NCBI RefSeq assembly: GCF_015206895.1
Contig: NZ_JADEXU010000026.1
Location: 1 to 64,000, forward strand
DNA length: 64,000 bases
Direction of reading: 5' to 3'
Origin: Nostoc sp. LEGE 12450
GTDB lineage: Bacteria > Cyanobacteriota > Cyanobacteriia > Cyanobacteriales > Nostocaceae
Positions 25,157 through 34,188 of the stretch are shown here, piece by piece (the stretch's first letter is position 1; each line of letters opens with the position of its first letter). The notes beneath the pieces are model-generated. The model was given only the letters and a program-made list of their open reading frames with translations. It searched no databases and was not told the DNA's origin. Position numbers and translations under genes: made by a program.

Positions 25157-25750
25157 CTATTGCCAAAAATCAGTGACATCGTATCCTAGTTCCGCTAATA
25201 TGTGCCGGAGCAGGGGTAAACTGAGTCCTATTACATTGCTGTGACAGCCTTCAATTTTTTCAACAAAAAAACTACCAAAACCTTCAATGGCAAAGGCTCC
25301 AGCACACTTTAGTGGCTCACCTGTGGCAACATAAGCAAGAATTGCGCGATCGCTCATTTGAGCAAAGTAAACCCTTGTAACTTGAGACTTGACTATAGTG
25401 CGGTTTTGCTCAAGGTCAATTAAGGCGTGACCTGTATACAAGTCGCCAAAGTTACCTTGCATTATCTGCCAACGGGCGATCGCTTCAGAAGTGTCTGCTG
25501 GTTTGCCGTAAATTTCACCATTCATGGACAAAACTGAATCACAACCCATAATCAAAGCTGATTCAAACTGCGGGGCTACAGTTTCCGCCTTATATCGGGC
25601 AAGAGTTTTGACCAATTCTGCTGGTTCACTTAATTGGATTTGCGACTCGTCAAAGTCACTGGCTCGAACTATCGGTTCAATACCAACAGTTTGCAACAAG
25701 CGGCGACGAGCTGGGGAAGCTGAGGCAAGTACAAAGGGTGGAATTTTCAT
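25157..25750 (-). CDS. maf: Maf-like nucleotide pyrophosphatase
   Basis: Hydrolyses non-canonical or pyrimidine NTPs to NMPs (house-cleaning). 197 residues. N-terminal [16 protein letters not shown] is the nucleotide-binding signature. [18 protein letters not shown] and [27 protein letters not shown] follow. Convergent with dhaL, 22 bases apart. Confidence 0.94.
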   Translation of the reverse strand: MKIPPFVLASASPARRRLLQTVGIEPIVRASDFDESQIQLSEPAELVKTLARYKAETVAPQFESALIMGCDSVLSMNGEIYGKPADTSEAIARWQIMQGNFGDLYTGHALIDLEQNRTIVKSQVTRVYFAQMSDRAILAYVATGEPLKCAGAFAIEGFGSFFVEKIEGCHSNVIGLSLPLLRHILAELGYDVTDFWQ

Positions 25751-25770
25751 GAGATTTATAAAAGCTTGTT

Positions 25771-25852
25771 AATTGGGCACGGGGCATGGGGCATTGGTGA
25801 TTAAATTTCTTTTCTATCCCCCATTCCCCATTCCCTATTCCCTATTTCCCAA
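25771..25852. repeat. Composite heptamer repeat between maf and psbP-like
   Basis: GGGCACGGGGCATGGGGCAT, then the AT spacer GGTGATTAAATTTCTTTT, then CCCCCATTCCCCATTCCC. Same G-block/spacer/C-block plan as 1-112, 33322-33410 and the insertion in mfd. Confidence 0.75.
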
Positions 25853-26398
25853 TTAATAGACAGAAAAAGAATTTACAACCTCATCAATCATTCCTTTAAC
25901 TCTCTGCCAGCGTTTTTCAGGAATTGAGGCGTTGAGGGTAAAAAGTTTGCCACGGCTAACAGCGACGCTGGCGATGTTATGCCGTTGCTGTTTATTGGGA
26001 AGTTTAACCTCATACTCTAAAAGGTAGTAGGTTTTACCGTCTACTTCTCGCTCTGCGGCATTGACTAATTCAGCCGAACGACCAGAGTCAGGAGGTGCAA
26101 GAGCAGCTTTTCCCAACTTATATCCTACTTCTGTTGGGGTTCCCAATTCTGATAAAGTTTTACCTTCTGGAACTGGGCTAATCACAACCGAAACGTTTTC
26201 AGACACCTCAATCAAATCGTGGAAAACCACATCTGGCCCGTTGGCAACTTTAACTTGTAGCCACCCGTTAGGATATGAAAACTGATAGCCATCACTAGTG
26301 TCTACAAAGCTTTTGAGTCCAGCCGCAGCTGCTATATCAGAATTACTCAGGCTGAAACTCAACACCAATAGCAAAATTAATACAATTCTTTTCCACAT
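25853..26398 (-). CDS. PsbP-like protein (CyanoP family)
   Basis: Luminal protein of photosystem II, thought to help assembly or stability. 181 residues. Signal peptide at 1-26 (MWKRIVLILLLVLSFSLSNS to IAAAAG), then the PsbP fold: DTSDGYQFSYPNGWLQVKV, VVFHDLIEVSENVSVVISPV and YYLLEYEVKLPNKQQRHN. No cysteine follows the hydrophobic stretch, so unlike lipoprotein CyanoP forms this copy looks like a signal-peptidase-I substrate. Confidence 0.92.
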   Translation of the reverse strand: MWKRIVLILLLVLSFSLSNSDIAAAAGLKSFVDTSDGYQFSYPNGWLQVKVANGPDVVFHDLIEVSENVSVVISPVPEGKTLSELGTPTEVGYKLGKAALAPPDSGRSAELVNAAEREVDGKTYYLLEYEVKLPNKQQRHNIASVAVSRGKLFTLNASIPEKRWQRVKGMIDEVVNSFSVY

Positions 26399-26787
26399 CT
26401 ATACGAGTTCCTTTAGGCTGGGGACAACACCAGGCTTGCATCATTTCTCGTTTTTATTCTCCCACCAAGCGGGACGCTTCGGATGACGCGTTTCGGGGTT
26501 GCTTAAGCGATCGCCTGTTTTTGGAAAGACTGTTTCTTTACACATCCCTTATTTCATCAAATACCCGAACGGTAAGTTATTACGCTGTCTTAAACTAACT
26601 AAAAGTGAGCGTAAATCTTTGACAACTTTTGCTAAATCTAAGTAAGTTGGCACAATAAAACCAAACTATGTAAAGAGAAATGAACTAGGCTAAAATCCTT
26701 ATACCTATTGCTTATCGCCTGTTGTCTATTGCCTTATTCCAACAATAATTATTTACGATCACTTACTTAAGTTAGCTAGTGAAATGA
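26399..26787. other. 389-bp intergenic region
   Basis: Between psbP-like and the aldo/keto reductase, both on the minus strand. No gene, one HIP1 site (about 26508), no repeat of note. The psbP-like promoter should lie near 26400-26500. Confidence 0.4.
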
Positions 26788-27654
26788 TTAAGTTGCGCGA
26801 TCAATTTTTTGTACTTCTTCTTCAGATAGTTTCACATTGATAGCTTGTGCTGAGTCTTCAATGCTAGAAACCTTGCTAGCACCAGGAATTGGCAAAATAG
26901 CGGGCGATTTGGAGCGTAACCACGCTAGAACGATACTGTATACTGATACGCCTTTTTCTTTCGCTAAGTTAGCGATCGCCGGAATATCTTGTAAATCTTG
27001 ATGGCGACGTCTACCACCAAAGGGACTCCAAGGCAAAAATGTCAATTCTTGCTGTTCGCAATACTTCAATACACCGTCCTTTTCTGGCTGTCGTTGCCAA
27101 GGGCTGTATTGATTCTGCACCGAGACAATATCTACTACATCTCGCGCCCGCTTAATTTGTTCAACGGAAAAGTTAGAAACTCCCACAAACCTAATTAAAC
27201 CTGTCTCCACTGCTTCTTTCACTGGCGCAAGGGATTCTTCAATGGTGTACTTACTATCGGGTGAATGGTATTGCCAAACATCGATGGGTTTGGCACCACC
27301 TAACGCCTCAAAACTGACTCGAATTGTTTCGCGCAAATGTTCTGGGTTGCCGTTGCTTGTCCAGTTGCCATCGGGACGCATCAAACCGCCCTTAGTTGCC
27401 ACAATTACTTGGCTAACATCGCCTTTATAACTAGTAAGCGCCTTGTGAATTAGTCGCTCGTTGTGGTGTTTTTCTGACTCATCTTTGCAGTAAGAATCGG
27501 CGGTGTCAATAAATGTAATACCCAAATCCAAAGCTCGATGAATAACTTCGATTGATTGCGATTCGGGAGGGCGATTAGAGATTGACATGGGCATACCGCC
27601 CAAACCGATCGCACTCACAAAGATACCAGTTTTTCCTAGCTGTTTGGTTTCCAT
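26788..27654 (-). CDS. Aldo/keto reductase
   Basis: NADPH-dependent oxidoreductase of the AKR superfamily, 288 residues from the ATG at 27654. An in-frame TTG nine codons earlier is less likely. Catalytic tetrad regions: FIDTADSY (Asp, Tyr), VIVATKGG (Lys) and WQYHSPD (His). The cofactor region is near the end, RSKSPAILPIPGASKVS. Substrate unknown. Confidence 0.9.
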   Translation of the reverse strand: METKQLGKTGIFVSAIGLGGMPMSISNRPPESQSIEVIHRALDLGITFIDTADSYCKDESEKHHNERLIHKALTSYKGDVSQVIVATKGGLMRPDGNWTSNGNPEHLRETIRVSFEALGGAKPIDVWQYHSPDSKYTIEESLAPVKEAVETGLIRFVGVSNFSVEQIKRARDVVDIVSVQNQYSPWQRQPEKDGVLKYCEQQELTFLPWSPFGGRRRHQDLQDIPAIANLAKEKGVSVYSIVLAWLRSKSPAILPIPGASKVSSIEDSAQAINVKLSEEEVQKIDRAT

Positions 27655-27813
27655 ACTTCTAGCTATAGCTTTCTGCCCCAATTATCCCAGCTAGTCAAAG
27701 CTTTTTGAGGGATTTATCATAAATCCTCCCTAGTACTTAGATTTGGTGATAAGTGAATGGGCTACTAAGGGAATACTCTACTCAGGGGTTAAGTATTCTA
27801 TACACAAGCACCG

Positions 27814-28575
27814 ATGAAAATTGTAGAGGAAACCCGTACTAGATTACAGCTAAAGCATCGACCGCTCAGGTATTGGGTCATCGGGTGGTGCATTTTTACT
27901 GTCTGTTTAAGCTTCTTGATTTACTGCTTATTTTTTGAGTCTACTTCAGTTAGTCTTAATTGCGATCGCCTCTCGCCAAGCAAAATTAATTGTGAATTGA
28001 GACAGTTTAATTTGCTGGGAAGGATGGAGAAACTCAGAATGTTTGATCCCAGTGAAGCATACATTCTCACAAAAACTGGCAGCAAAGGGTCGAAAAGCTA
28101 TCAGGTTATAATTGTGACTCCATTTAAAGATTTTCCTCTTTTATCCCATCTTAGTTATGAACAAAATCAAGAATTTACCTTGAAAACCAACGATTTTATC
28201 AACTCTAATAAAACTTCGCTATTTGTACAGCAAAATCAGCGAAACTATCTATTTTTCTTAAGTTTATCTATATTAATTATCATGGCGATCTCTGCTTTTT
28301 TTGCAACATCACCTGTAACTACCTGCACCTTCTATAAAAGTATCGATAAGGTCTTTATCGAACGTAAAAGTCTTCGTGGCAATCAAGTTATTGAACATCC
28401 ACTAGAAAATATTCTGTGTTTTGACATCAAAGAAAGGCAATATAAATACTCTAAGCTTTATCGGGCTGTAATTGTGCTGAAATCCTTCAAAGAAATCCCA
28501 ATCAATCCACAATATACTGATGAAAGAAGCGTTAGATATGCAGTTTCTAGGATACTCTTATTTCTAAAGCTTTAA
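27814..28575 (+). CDS. Two-span membrane protein, possible bacterial PH-like domain
   Basis: Not recognised as a named family. 253 residues. Membrane spans at about 22-43 and 144-165 bracket a loop with SLNCDRLSPSKINCELRQF (two cysteines). The C-terminal 85 residues are strand-rich with a final helix (IDKVFIERKSL, LENILCFDIKERQYK, YRAVIVLKSFKEIPI), resembling bPH-type membrane-associated domains. Monocistronic. Confidence 0.6.
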   Translation: MKIVEETRTRLQLKHRPLRYWVIGWCIFTVCLSFLIYCLFFESTSVSLNCDRLSPSKINCELRQFNLLGRMEKLRMFDPSEAYILTKTGSKGSKSYQVIIVTPFKDFPLLSHLSYEQNQEFTLKTNDFINSNKTSLFVQQNQRNYLFFLSLSILIIMAISAFFATSPVTTCTFYKSIDKVFIERKSLRGNQVIEHPLENILCFDIKERQYKYSKLYRAVIVLKSFKEIPINPQYTDERSVRYAVSRILLFLKL

Positions 28576-28883
28576 CAAAAACTATCCCCACTACTTACCA
28601 CTATGCCCATAGACTGAAGTCATAGATCGCTGACTTATCTAGGAAGCTGGGGATATTGTCTATCAAAAATGATTTAGGATTTGCTATATAGACACGAAAT
28701 GCCTAGATTAAGGAAGCTTGAGTCACTTTCAACTGAAATTTTACATCCAGCATTCTCGATTAGTACCATTCTTACTCAACTAAAAATACTCACTTTGTCA
28801 GTTTGTCTATTTAGGCTATTTTTGGTACATAAAATAAGAAGCCTACACGAGCGGCTGTTATTCTACACTTGACATAAAGCATT

Positions 28884-29150
28884 GTGAGTGCTAAAAGACG
28901 ACTGCCAGAAACCATTGCCCATGTCAGAATCACCCGCCAATCTTGGCAACACGGCTTCCTTGAGGGTGAAGTGAGTGCAGGTGAGTTTGAGTGGCATTTC
29001 CAGTGGCATTTTCGCCGGGGAGAACTTGCCGTCAAGCCTTCCCAAGGCCGCGCTTTAATCAAAGAACCCCTTGGTCGATTTTTGGAGCAACAAGATTATC
29101 AGCTAGAGCCTGGAGGAGATTATGCTTTTACTATTCGGGCGGAACTTTAA
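28884..29150 (+). CDS. DUF3146 family protein
   Basis: 88 residues, GTG start giving MSAKRRLPETIAHVRITRQS. Compact soluble protein, rich in strands: GEFEWHFQWHFRRGELAVKP, then LIKEPLGRFLEQQDYQLEPG. I recognise it as a small cyanobacteria-restricted family of unknown function. No operon partner. Confidence 0.78.
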   Translation: MSAKRRLPETIAHVRITRQSWQHGFLEGEVSAGEFEWHFQWHFRRGELAVKPSQGRALIKEPLGRFLEQQDYQLEPGGDYAFTIRAEL

Positions 29151-29160
29151 AAGTTAGGAG

Positions 29161-29245
29161 TTAGGGGAGACGCGACACCAGTCGCTACAACGGGGGGAAC
29201 CCCCGCAACGCGCTGGCTCATTAATCGCGTCTGTACAGGAGTTAA
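29161..29245. repeat. Repeat cluster with GACGCGAT-like ends
   Basis: It starts GGAGACGCGACACCAGTCGC, continues with a GGGGGGAACCCCCGC hairpin and ends ATTAATCGCGTCTGTACAGG. It appears to be a GACGCGAT-type element with another palindrome nested in it. Confidence 0.6.
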
Positions 29246-29257
29246 TTATGTAATTCC

Positions 29258-29713
29258 TCACTCTTGACTGCTGGGTGTTGATTCTGTGAGGCGGTTTAAG
29301 TATCTTTCGATTAAGAGAATGGCAACAATGTCATCTATCGGTCTTGGAGGCTGTCGTAGACCTTGTGGCAATAGCTTTGTTAGCCCTTTGGGTGGGAACA
29401 TTTGCCAATAGCGATCGCGTGCTTCTAAGGTTGTATACCGCTCATCCACTAAAATAATACTCAGAGGTTCTGTCAATTCCTGATACAACTTCTGTCTCCA
29501 CTGCTTGGCTGTAGTTTGGTCGCCCATCACCATCAAGGAGATCGGAAACTTTTGACGCAGTGTTTCAATGGTAGCGATCGCCTCTTTTGCTAGCACAACC
29601 TGATGATAATACAATTGCCGATCCAGTCCCATCACCGCTAAACCACACTTATCTCGACCTGGATCAAACCCCAATATGACTGGTTGCGTTGGCGAAAATT
29701 CGCGTAAAGTCAT
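29258..29713 (-). CDS. YqgF/RuvX-like RNase H-fold nuclease
   Basis: 151 residues. Acidic catalytic sites: Asp in VILGFDPGRDKCGLAV, Glu in ILVDERYTTLEARDRY, Asp in RPIDDIVAILLIERYL. These fit the YqgF family (pre-16S rRNA processing / Holliday-junction-resolvase-like). It is divergent from the classical YqgF, so it may be a second cyanobacterial paralogue. Confidence 0.82.
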   Translation of the reverse strand: MTLREFSPTQPVILGFDPGRDKCGLAVMGLDRQLYYHQVVLAKEAIATIETLRQKFPISLMVMGDQTTAKQWRQKLYQELTEPLSIILVDERYTTLEARDRYWQMFPPKGLTKLLPQGLRQPPRPIDDIVAILLIERYLNRLTESTPSSQE

Positions 29714-29828
29714 AAGAAATTAAAAATAAAAATTAAGAATTAGAAATCAATAAATGCAATCACAGCAACTATTTTGAATGCTGTTGAATATGTTTAAATC
29801 TTACTAATAACAGTGTGCAAATAATATT

Positions 29829-31319
29829 TTAAGTACTAAAAATAATTTTTCCGTTGACTATTGCCACTAATTTTACTCTCAATGGCCCGGCTGTATAAGT
29901 GTCCTCTGCTGCGATCGCTTTGATCTCCAAGGGTTGATTATACTGTCTTAATTGGGCGACAAAGCGCAAGAAAGTCCCCTCTACCTGCACATCCTCGACA
30001 ATCCCGGCATTACGAGCCCGAAATTGGGAAGCAGAAATTAGTATTTCCAAGCGCTGCTGTAACTGATAGGATGTCATGGTTTTGGAATCGGCACTAGTTG
30101 TTGCTAGCACTGCACCTCCCGAAAAAACCAATTGATTTCGCGCTGTATCGGCGAAAAACTCTATCTGTTTTTCTCCCCTGACGTAATTACCAGCCGAGAA
30201 AATTCGCACCACATATTCTTGACCATCGCTAATCTGCTTGCTCAATTGGTCAACCCTATCCTGAGTCACCCGCAGTAGCTCTACATTGGCAGGATTTGCC
30301 CCAGGCTCACTTAATTCCAGGTTGGCGTTGCGATTGGCTTCTTGTAAAAGTTGTACCACTGCCCGACGAGCCGCAGTCGGTTGGATAACACGAATTACAG
30401 CAGCAGACAAAACTTGACCGCGAACTAAGGCCAACTTACCTAGACGCAGGTCGCGGTAAGACTGATAATATTTTTCCAGCCTGGCAACTTCTAGTTCTAG
30501 TTGTTCTTGTTGTGCTTCCAATTCTTTCAGGCGCGATTCCCGTTTGGCAATCACTTCCTCTCGTGCTGCAACTTCTACATTACGCTTTTGAATCAATTGA
30601 TCGAGTTGGCCAATTTTTTTATCGCGTTGTTCTATCGCTTCTTGACGGTTAGCCAGTTCGCGATCGCGTTTTTCAATAGCTGTTTTGGCTTCGTCAATGG
30701 CTTTTTTCGCTTCAGCGTACAGTCGTTGTCGTTCTGTCTTCAGTAGTTCAACTGCCGCCTGTAGCTCTTTTCTTTGATTGGAAACGCTTTGCAACTCAGC
30801 TATGGCTTTTTGGTACTGAGTTACAACTTGTCCTAACTGACCTTGAGTGCGTTGGAGTTGAGTTTGAGTTTGGGCTTGTTGACTAATGGTGCGGTTCAAC
30901 TGAGCTTGTGTTTGGAGTTGTTTGGCATTCGCTGCCTGTAAAGACTGATTAATTGCCTGTAAGTCTTGTTGTGCTTTTGCTTGGGCAATTCTTGCTTGAT
31001 TTAGCTCACTTTCTACCTGACTTTTCTGAGTTTCTGCGGTTTTTAGCTGTTCCCGCTTCTGTCTGAGGTCTGTTTGAATATCTTCTAATTCAAAGACTCC
31101 CTTCCGCAAGCCTTCATCGGCAGCGAATAAAATTCCTAATGTTGATGCTGAAATCAAACCGCCCGTAAAAATAGTTACCACTACGGCAGTATTTTTCGGA
31201 CGAAGCTTAAAAAGTGAGAGGCGGGCTTTGCCAACTCGTGTGCCGATGCGATCGCCCACGGTGGCAATTACGCCTCCCAGAATTAAAATTGCTGCGATGA
31301 GGATGTATCCGGTGGTCAT
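29829..31319 (-). CDS. DUF3084 protein, membrane-anchored coiled coil
   Basis: 496 residues. Two membrane segments (about 3-22 and 46-66) precede a long Gln/Glu/Lys-rich coiled coil (about 75-290) with repeated QTQAQLNRT / QTQTQLQRT words. The C-terminal ~200 residues are globular. The start YILIAAILILGGVIATVGDR and the link KARLSLFKLRPKNTAV are typical of DUF3084. Function unknown; possibly an envelope or cell-shape scaffold. Confidence 0.88.
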   Translation of the reverse strand: MTTGYILIAAILILGGVIATVGDRIGTRVGKARLSLFKLRPKNTAVVVTIFTGGLISASTLGILFAADEGLRKGVFELEDIQTDLRQKREQLKTAETQKSQVESELNQARIAQAKAQQDLQAINQSLQAANAKQLQTQAQLNRTISQQAQTQTQLQRTQGQLGQVVTQYQKAIAELQSVSNQRKELQAAVELLKTERQRLYAEAKKAIDEAKTAIEKRDRELANRQEAIEQRDKKIGQLDQLIQKRNVEVAAREEVIAKRESRLKELEAQQEQLELEVARLEKYYQSYRDLRLGKLALVRGQVLSAAVIRVIQPTAARRAVVQLLQEANRNANLELSEPGANPANVELLRVTQDRVDQLSKQISDGQEYVVRIFSAGNYVRGEKQIEFFADTARNQLVFSGGAVLATTSADSKTMTSYQLQQRLEILISASQFRARNAGIVEDVQVEGTFLRFVAQLRQYNQPLEIKAIAAEDTYTAGPLRVKLVAIVNGKIIFST

Positions 31320-31487
31320 CTTTAGCTACCGAAATCCTTCCAGATACAGCCTACTACTTTTAAGCATTGTCTGCGGAGAAGTGGAAGTTGGCAATAGCTG
31401 AAATTATTCAATTTTGGATTTACCTCTAGCTATTTGTGTCATCTTTCAAAATAGAACACGCGCCGATTCCCCTTTCTCCGATTGATT

Positions 31488-32159
31488 TTATGTGAATTGC
31501 CTACTTAAGGTAACAGGTTTATGCACGGTAATCTTCTTTTTGTGGATAGAAATCATCTTTTTCTCACGCAAATCCCCTAGTAGCCTAGTAACGGTAACAC
31601 GGGTTGAACCAATTGCTTCTGCGATCGCCTGATGAGATAACTTCAGATCAATAGTGATCCCATCTGCACAAGGAACGCCAAAATCCCGACAAAGAATTAA
31701 CAAAAAACTCACCAACCTAGAACCCATATCTCGGTGAGCGAGAGTTTCAATCATCATCTCTGTTTGTAAAATGCGCGAAGAAAGACCCCGCAGCATTAAC
31801 ATTGATAATTCTGGATTTTCCTTGAGTGCTTGCTCTACTTGTTCAATTGGGGCTGACAGTAATTCCACAGGGGTAAATGCAACCGCATGGTAAAACCTAT
31901 CCGACTTATTTCCTGTCAGCAATGACAAAACACCAAAAACACTATTTTCCCGAAGCAATGCTACTGTTATTTCCTCTCCTGCCTCGTACACCCTAGAAAG
32001 TTTAACAGCACCTTTCAAAAGAAAATAAACTCGTTCGGCAGGATCGCCAGGAAAAAAGATCGTTTTATTGCGTTCAAACGTTTCCACAACTGGCGGAAAC
32101 GCCCCGGTCGCCATCTGACGAAATACATTTGCTAGGGCTTTATCTTGTGTCACGATCAT
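31488..32159 (-). CDS. ntcA: Global nitrogen regulator NtcA
   Basis: CRP-family activator that responds to 2-oxoglutarate and turns on nitrogen assimilation and heterocyst genes. 223 residues from the ATG at 32159 ([20 protein letters not shown]), the usual NtcA start. Six more open codons upstream are ignored. Effector domain at 20-135, dimer helix [20 protein letters not shown], and [23 protein letters not shown]. An NtcA site lies about 90 bases upstream, consistent with autoregulation. Confidence 0.98.
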
Positions 32160-32247
32160 CTCCCTTCCCCTACCCAATGCCGGAAAAACAAAAACTGATT
32201 ACCTAAGAATACACCCGAAAAATGAATAAAGCACCGTCAACCTTTCT

Positions 32248-32261
32248 GTACTTTCCTATAC
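32248..32261 (-). promoter_or_regulatory. NtcA-binding site upstream of ntcA
   Basis: GTACTTTCCTATAC matches the NtcA consensus GTAN8TAC exactly. It is 89 bases from the ntcA start and 279 from fabI. A -10-like TTTATTCAT lies about 20 bases downstream on the minus strand. Confidence 0.7.
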
Positions 32262-32539
32262 TCAAACTAATCGCTTCATAACTGTTTGTTTATAATGATA
32301 CATAATTGTTGATCCTTTCAGCTACTAATTGTTGATAAGTAGTTCCAATAACTGTATTAAAAAGGGTTTTTTAAAGAACAAATAAAGATATCTTGAGAAA
32401 ATCTTTAGGAAAAATCAAGATTTTTGCCACAGCAAACACCCTTCTCAATATTCATTTTTGCAAATCCTGTATAAAACAAAGACTAAACGTGCCTCAGATT
32501 CTAGTATGCTCCTAATGATCGATCGCATTAACAATTTCT

Positions 32540-33316
32540 ATGCTGAATCTGACTGGAAAAAATGCTCTTGTTACAGGTATTGCCAATAACCGCTCGATCG
32601 CCTGGGGCATCGCCCAACAGCTGCATAAAGCCGGAGCAAACCTGGGTATTACCTACCTGCCGGATGAACGCGGCAAAATGGAGAAAAAAGTTGCGGAGTT
32701 GGTAGAACCCCTCAACCCAAGCTTATTTCTTCCTTGTAATGTCCAAGATGAGGAACAGATTCAATCTACCTTTGAGACAATTCGTGAGCAATGGGGGAAG
32801 CTAGACATTCTCATCCATTGTCTGGCCTTTGCCAGTAAAGACGATTTAAGTGGAGACTTTAGCCAAACTTCTCGTTCTGGCTTCAACACTGCCTTAGAAA
32901 TCAGTACCTACTCGCTGGTGCAGTTAAGTGGTGCAGCGAAACCTTTGATGACTGAGGGAGGTAGTATCGTCACGCTGACATATTTAGGCGGTGTCAGAGC
33001 AATTCCTAACTACAACGTTATGGGAGTTGCGAAAGCAGGGTTAGAAATGAGCGTGCGTTACCTAGCTGCTGAACTAGGACCACAAAATATCCGCGTCAAT
33101 GCCATCTCTGCAGGCCCCATCCGCACCTTAGCATCTTCAGCAGTTGGTGGAATTTTGGATATGATCCATCATGTCGAAGAAGTAGCTCCCCTGCGCCGTA
33201 CTGTCACTCAGCTAGAAGTGGGTAATACTGCCGCTTTCTTATGTAGTGATTTGTCCAGTGGTATTACCGGACAAGTGCTGTATGTAGATGCAGGATATGA
33301 AATTATGGGAATGTAA
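32540..33316 (+). CDS. fabI: Enoyl-[acyl-carrier-protein] reductase (NADH)
   Basis: Last step of each fatty-acid elongation round. 258 residues, SDR fold. N-terminal cofactor region ALVTGIANNRSIAWGIAQQL. Catalytic Tyr and Lys in IPNYNVMGVAKAGLE. AGPIRTLASSAVGG follows. Divergent from ntcA across a 380-base gap. Confidence 0.97.
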   Translation: MLNLTGKNALVTGIANNRSIAWGIAQQLHKAGANLGITYLPDERGKMEKKVAELVEPLNPSLFLPCNVQDEEQIQSTFETIREQWGKLDILIHCLAFASKDDLSGDFSQTSRSGFNTALEISTYSLVQLSGAAKPLMTEGGSIVTLTYLGGVRAIPNYNVMGVAKAGLEMSVRYLAAELGPQNIRVNAISAGPIRTLASSAVGGILDMIHHVEEVAPLRRTVTQLEVGNTAAFLCSDLSSGITGQVLYVDAGYEIMGM

Positions 33317-33321
33317 GATAA

Positions 33322-33413
33322 TTGGGGCATGGGGCACTGGGCATTGGGCATTGAGTATTAAAATTCTTGTCCATTCCCTATGCCCTATGCCCTATGCCCT
33401 ATGCCCTATTTCC
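33322..33413. repeat. Composite heptamer repeat between fabI and hisB
   Basis: GGGGCATGGGGCACTGGGCA, the spacer GAGTATTAAAATTCTT, then four tandem ATGCCCT units (33379-33406). Reading hisB from an upstream ATG would translate this block ([10 protein letters not shown]), which argues for the start at 33415. Confidence 0.85.
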
Positions 33414-33414
33414 A

Positions 33415-34050
33415 ATGCAAATTAGCAAAGTTAATTCAAACTACGACCATTCAACTAAAAACCCTCGGATTGCCACTGTTCACCGTACTACTGGTGAAAC
33501 TGATGTACAAGTTACCATCAATTTGGATGGTAGAGGAACTTGCACGGCAGCAACAGGTATTCCGTTTTTAGATCACATGTTGCATCAAATTGCCTCCCAC
33601 GGGCTGATTGATATAGATGTCCAAGCCAAGGGAGACTTGGAAATTGATGACCATCACACCAACGAAGATGTAGGCATTACTTTAGGCCAAGCTTTCAACC
33701 AAGCACTAGGCGACAGAAAAGGTATTGTCCGCTTTGGTAATTTTCTTGCACCATTGGATGAAGCTTTAGTTCAGGTAGCGCTAGACTTTTCTGGACGGCC
33801 TCACCTCAGCTACGGCTTGCAAATTCCTACCCAGCGCGTAGGAACATACGACACCCAACTCGTGCGCGAATTCTTTGTAGCATTGGTAAACCATAGCCAA
33901 ATGACACTCCACATTCGGCAACTGGATGGCATTAATTCCCACCACATTATAGAAGCGACATTTAAAGCCTTTGCAAGAGCAACACGGCTAGCAGTGGAGA
34001 TTGACCCCCGTCGTGCTGGTCTAATTCCCAGTTCTAAAGGCGTTCTCTGA
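33415..34050 (+). CDS. hisB: Imidazoleglycerol-phosphate dehydratase
   Basis: Histidine biosynthesis, Mn-dependent dehydration of IGP. 211 residues from the ATG at 33415 ([20 protein letters not shown]). Metal-binding motifs [21 protein letters not shown] and [14 protein letters not shown] are intact. An upstream in-frame ATG was rejected because it lies in repeat DNA. No other his gene is near, as is usual in cyanobacteria. Confidence 0.97.
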   Translation: MQISKVNSNYDHSTKNPRIATVHRTTGETDVQVTINLDGRGTCTAATGIPFLDHMLHQIASHGLIDIDVQAKGDLEIDDHHTNEDVGITLGQAFNQALGDRKGIVRFGNFLAPLDEALVQVALDFSGRPHLSYGLQIPTQRVGTYDTQLVREFFVALVNHSQMTLHIRQLDGINSHHIIEATFKAFARATRLAVEIDPRRAGLIPSSKGVL

Positions 34051-34188
34051 AAGTAGTCAAAAGGGGCATTAGTTATTTCGCCTCTAGTCTCCAATACCCA
34101 ATAATTGACACACGACTTGGTGATGGTTATTATCAGCCTACTAGGTAACTTGTAATTAATACCAAGCTGGTAATTAGGTTAAACCAAG

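Noticed and set aside
33367-33414. Upstream start for hisB
   Set aside because: It would translate the tandem ATGCCCT repeat; the ATG at 33415 gives the normal HisB N-terminus.
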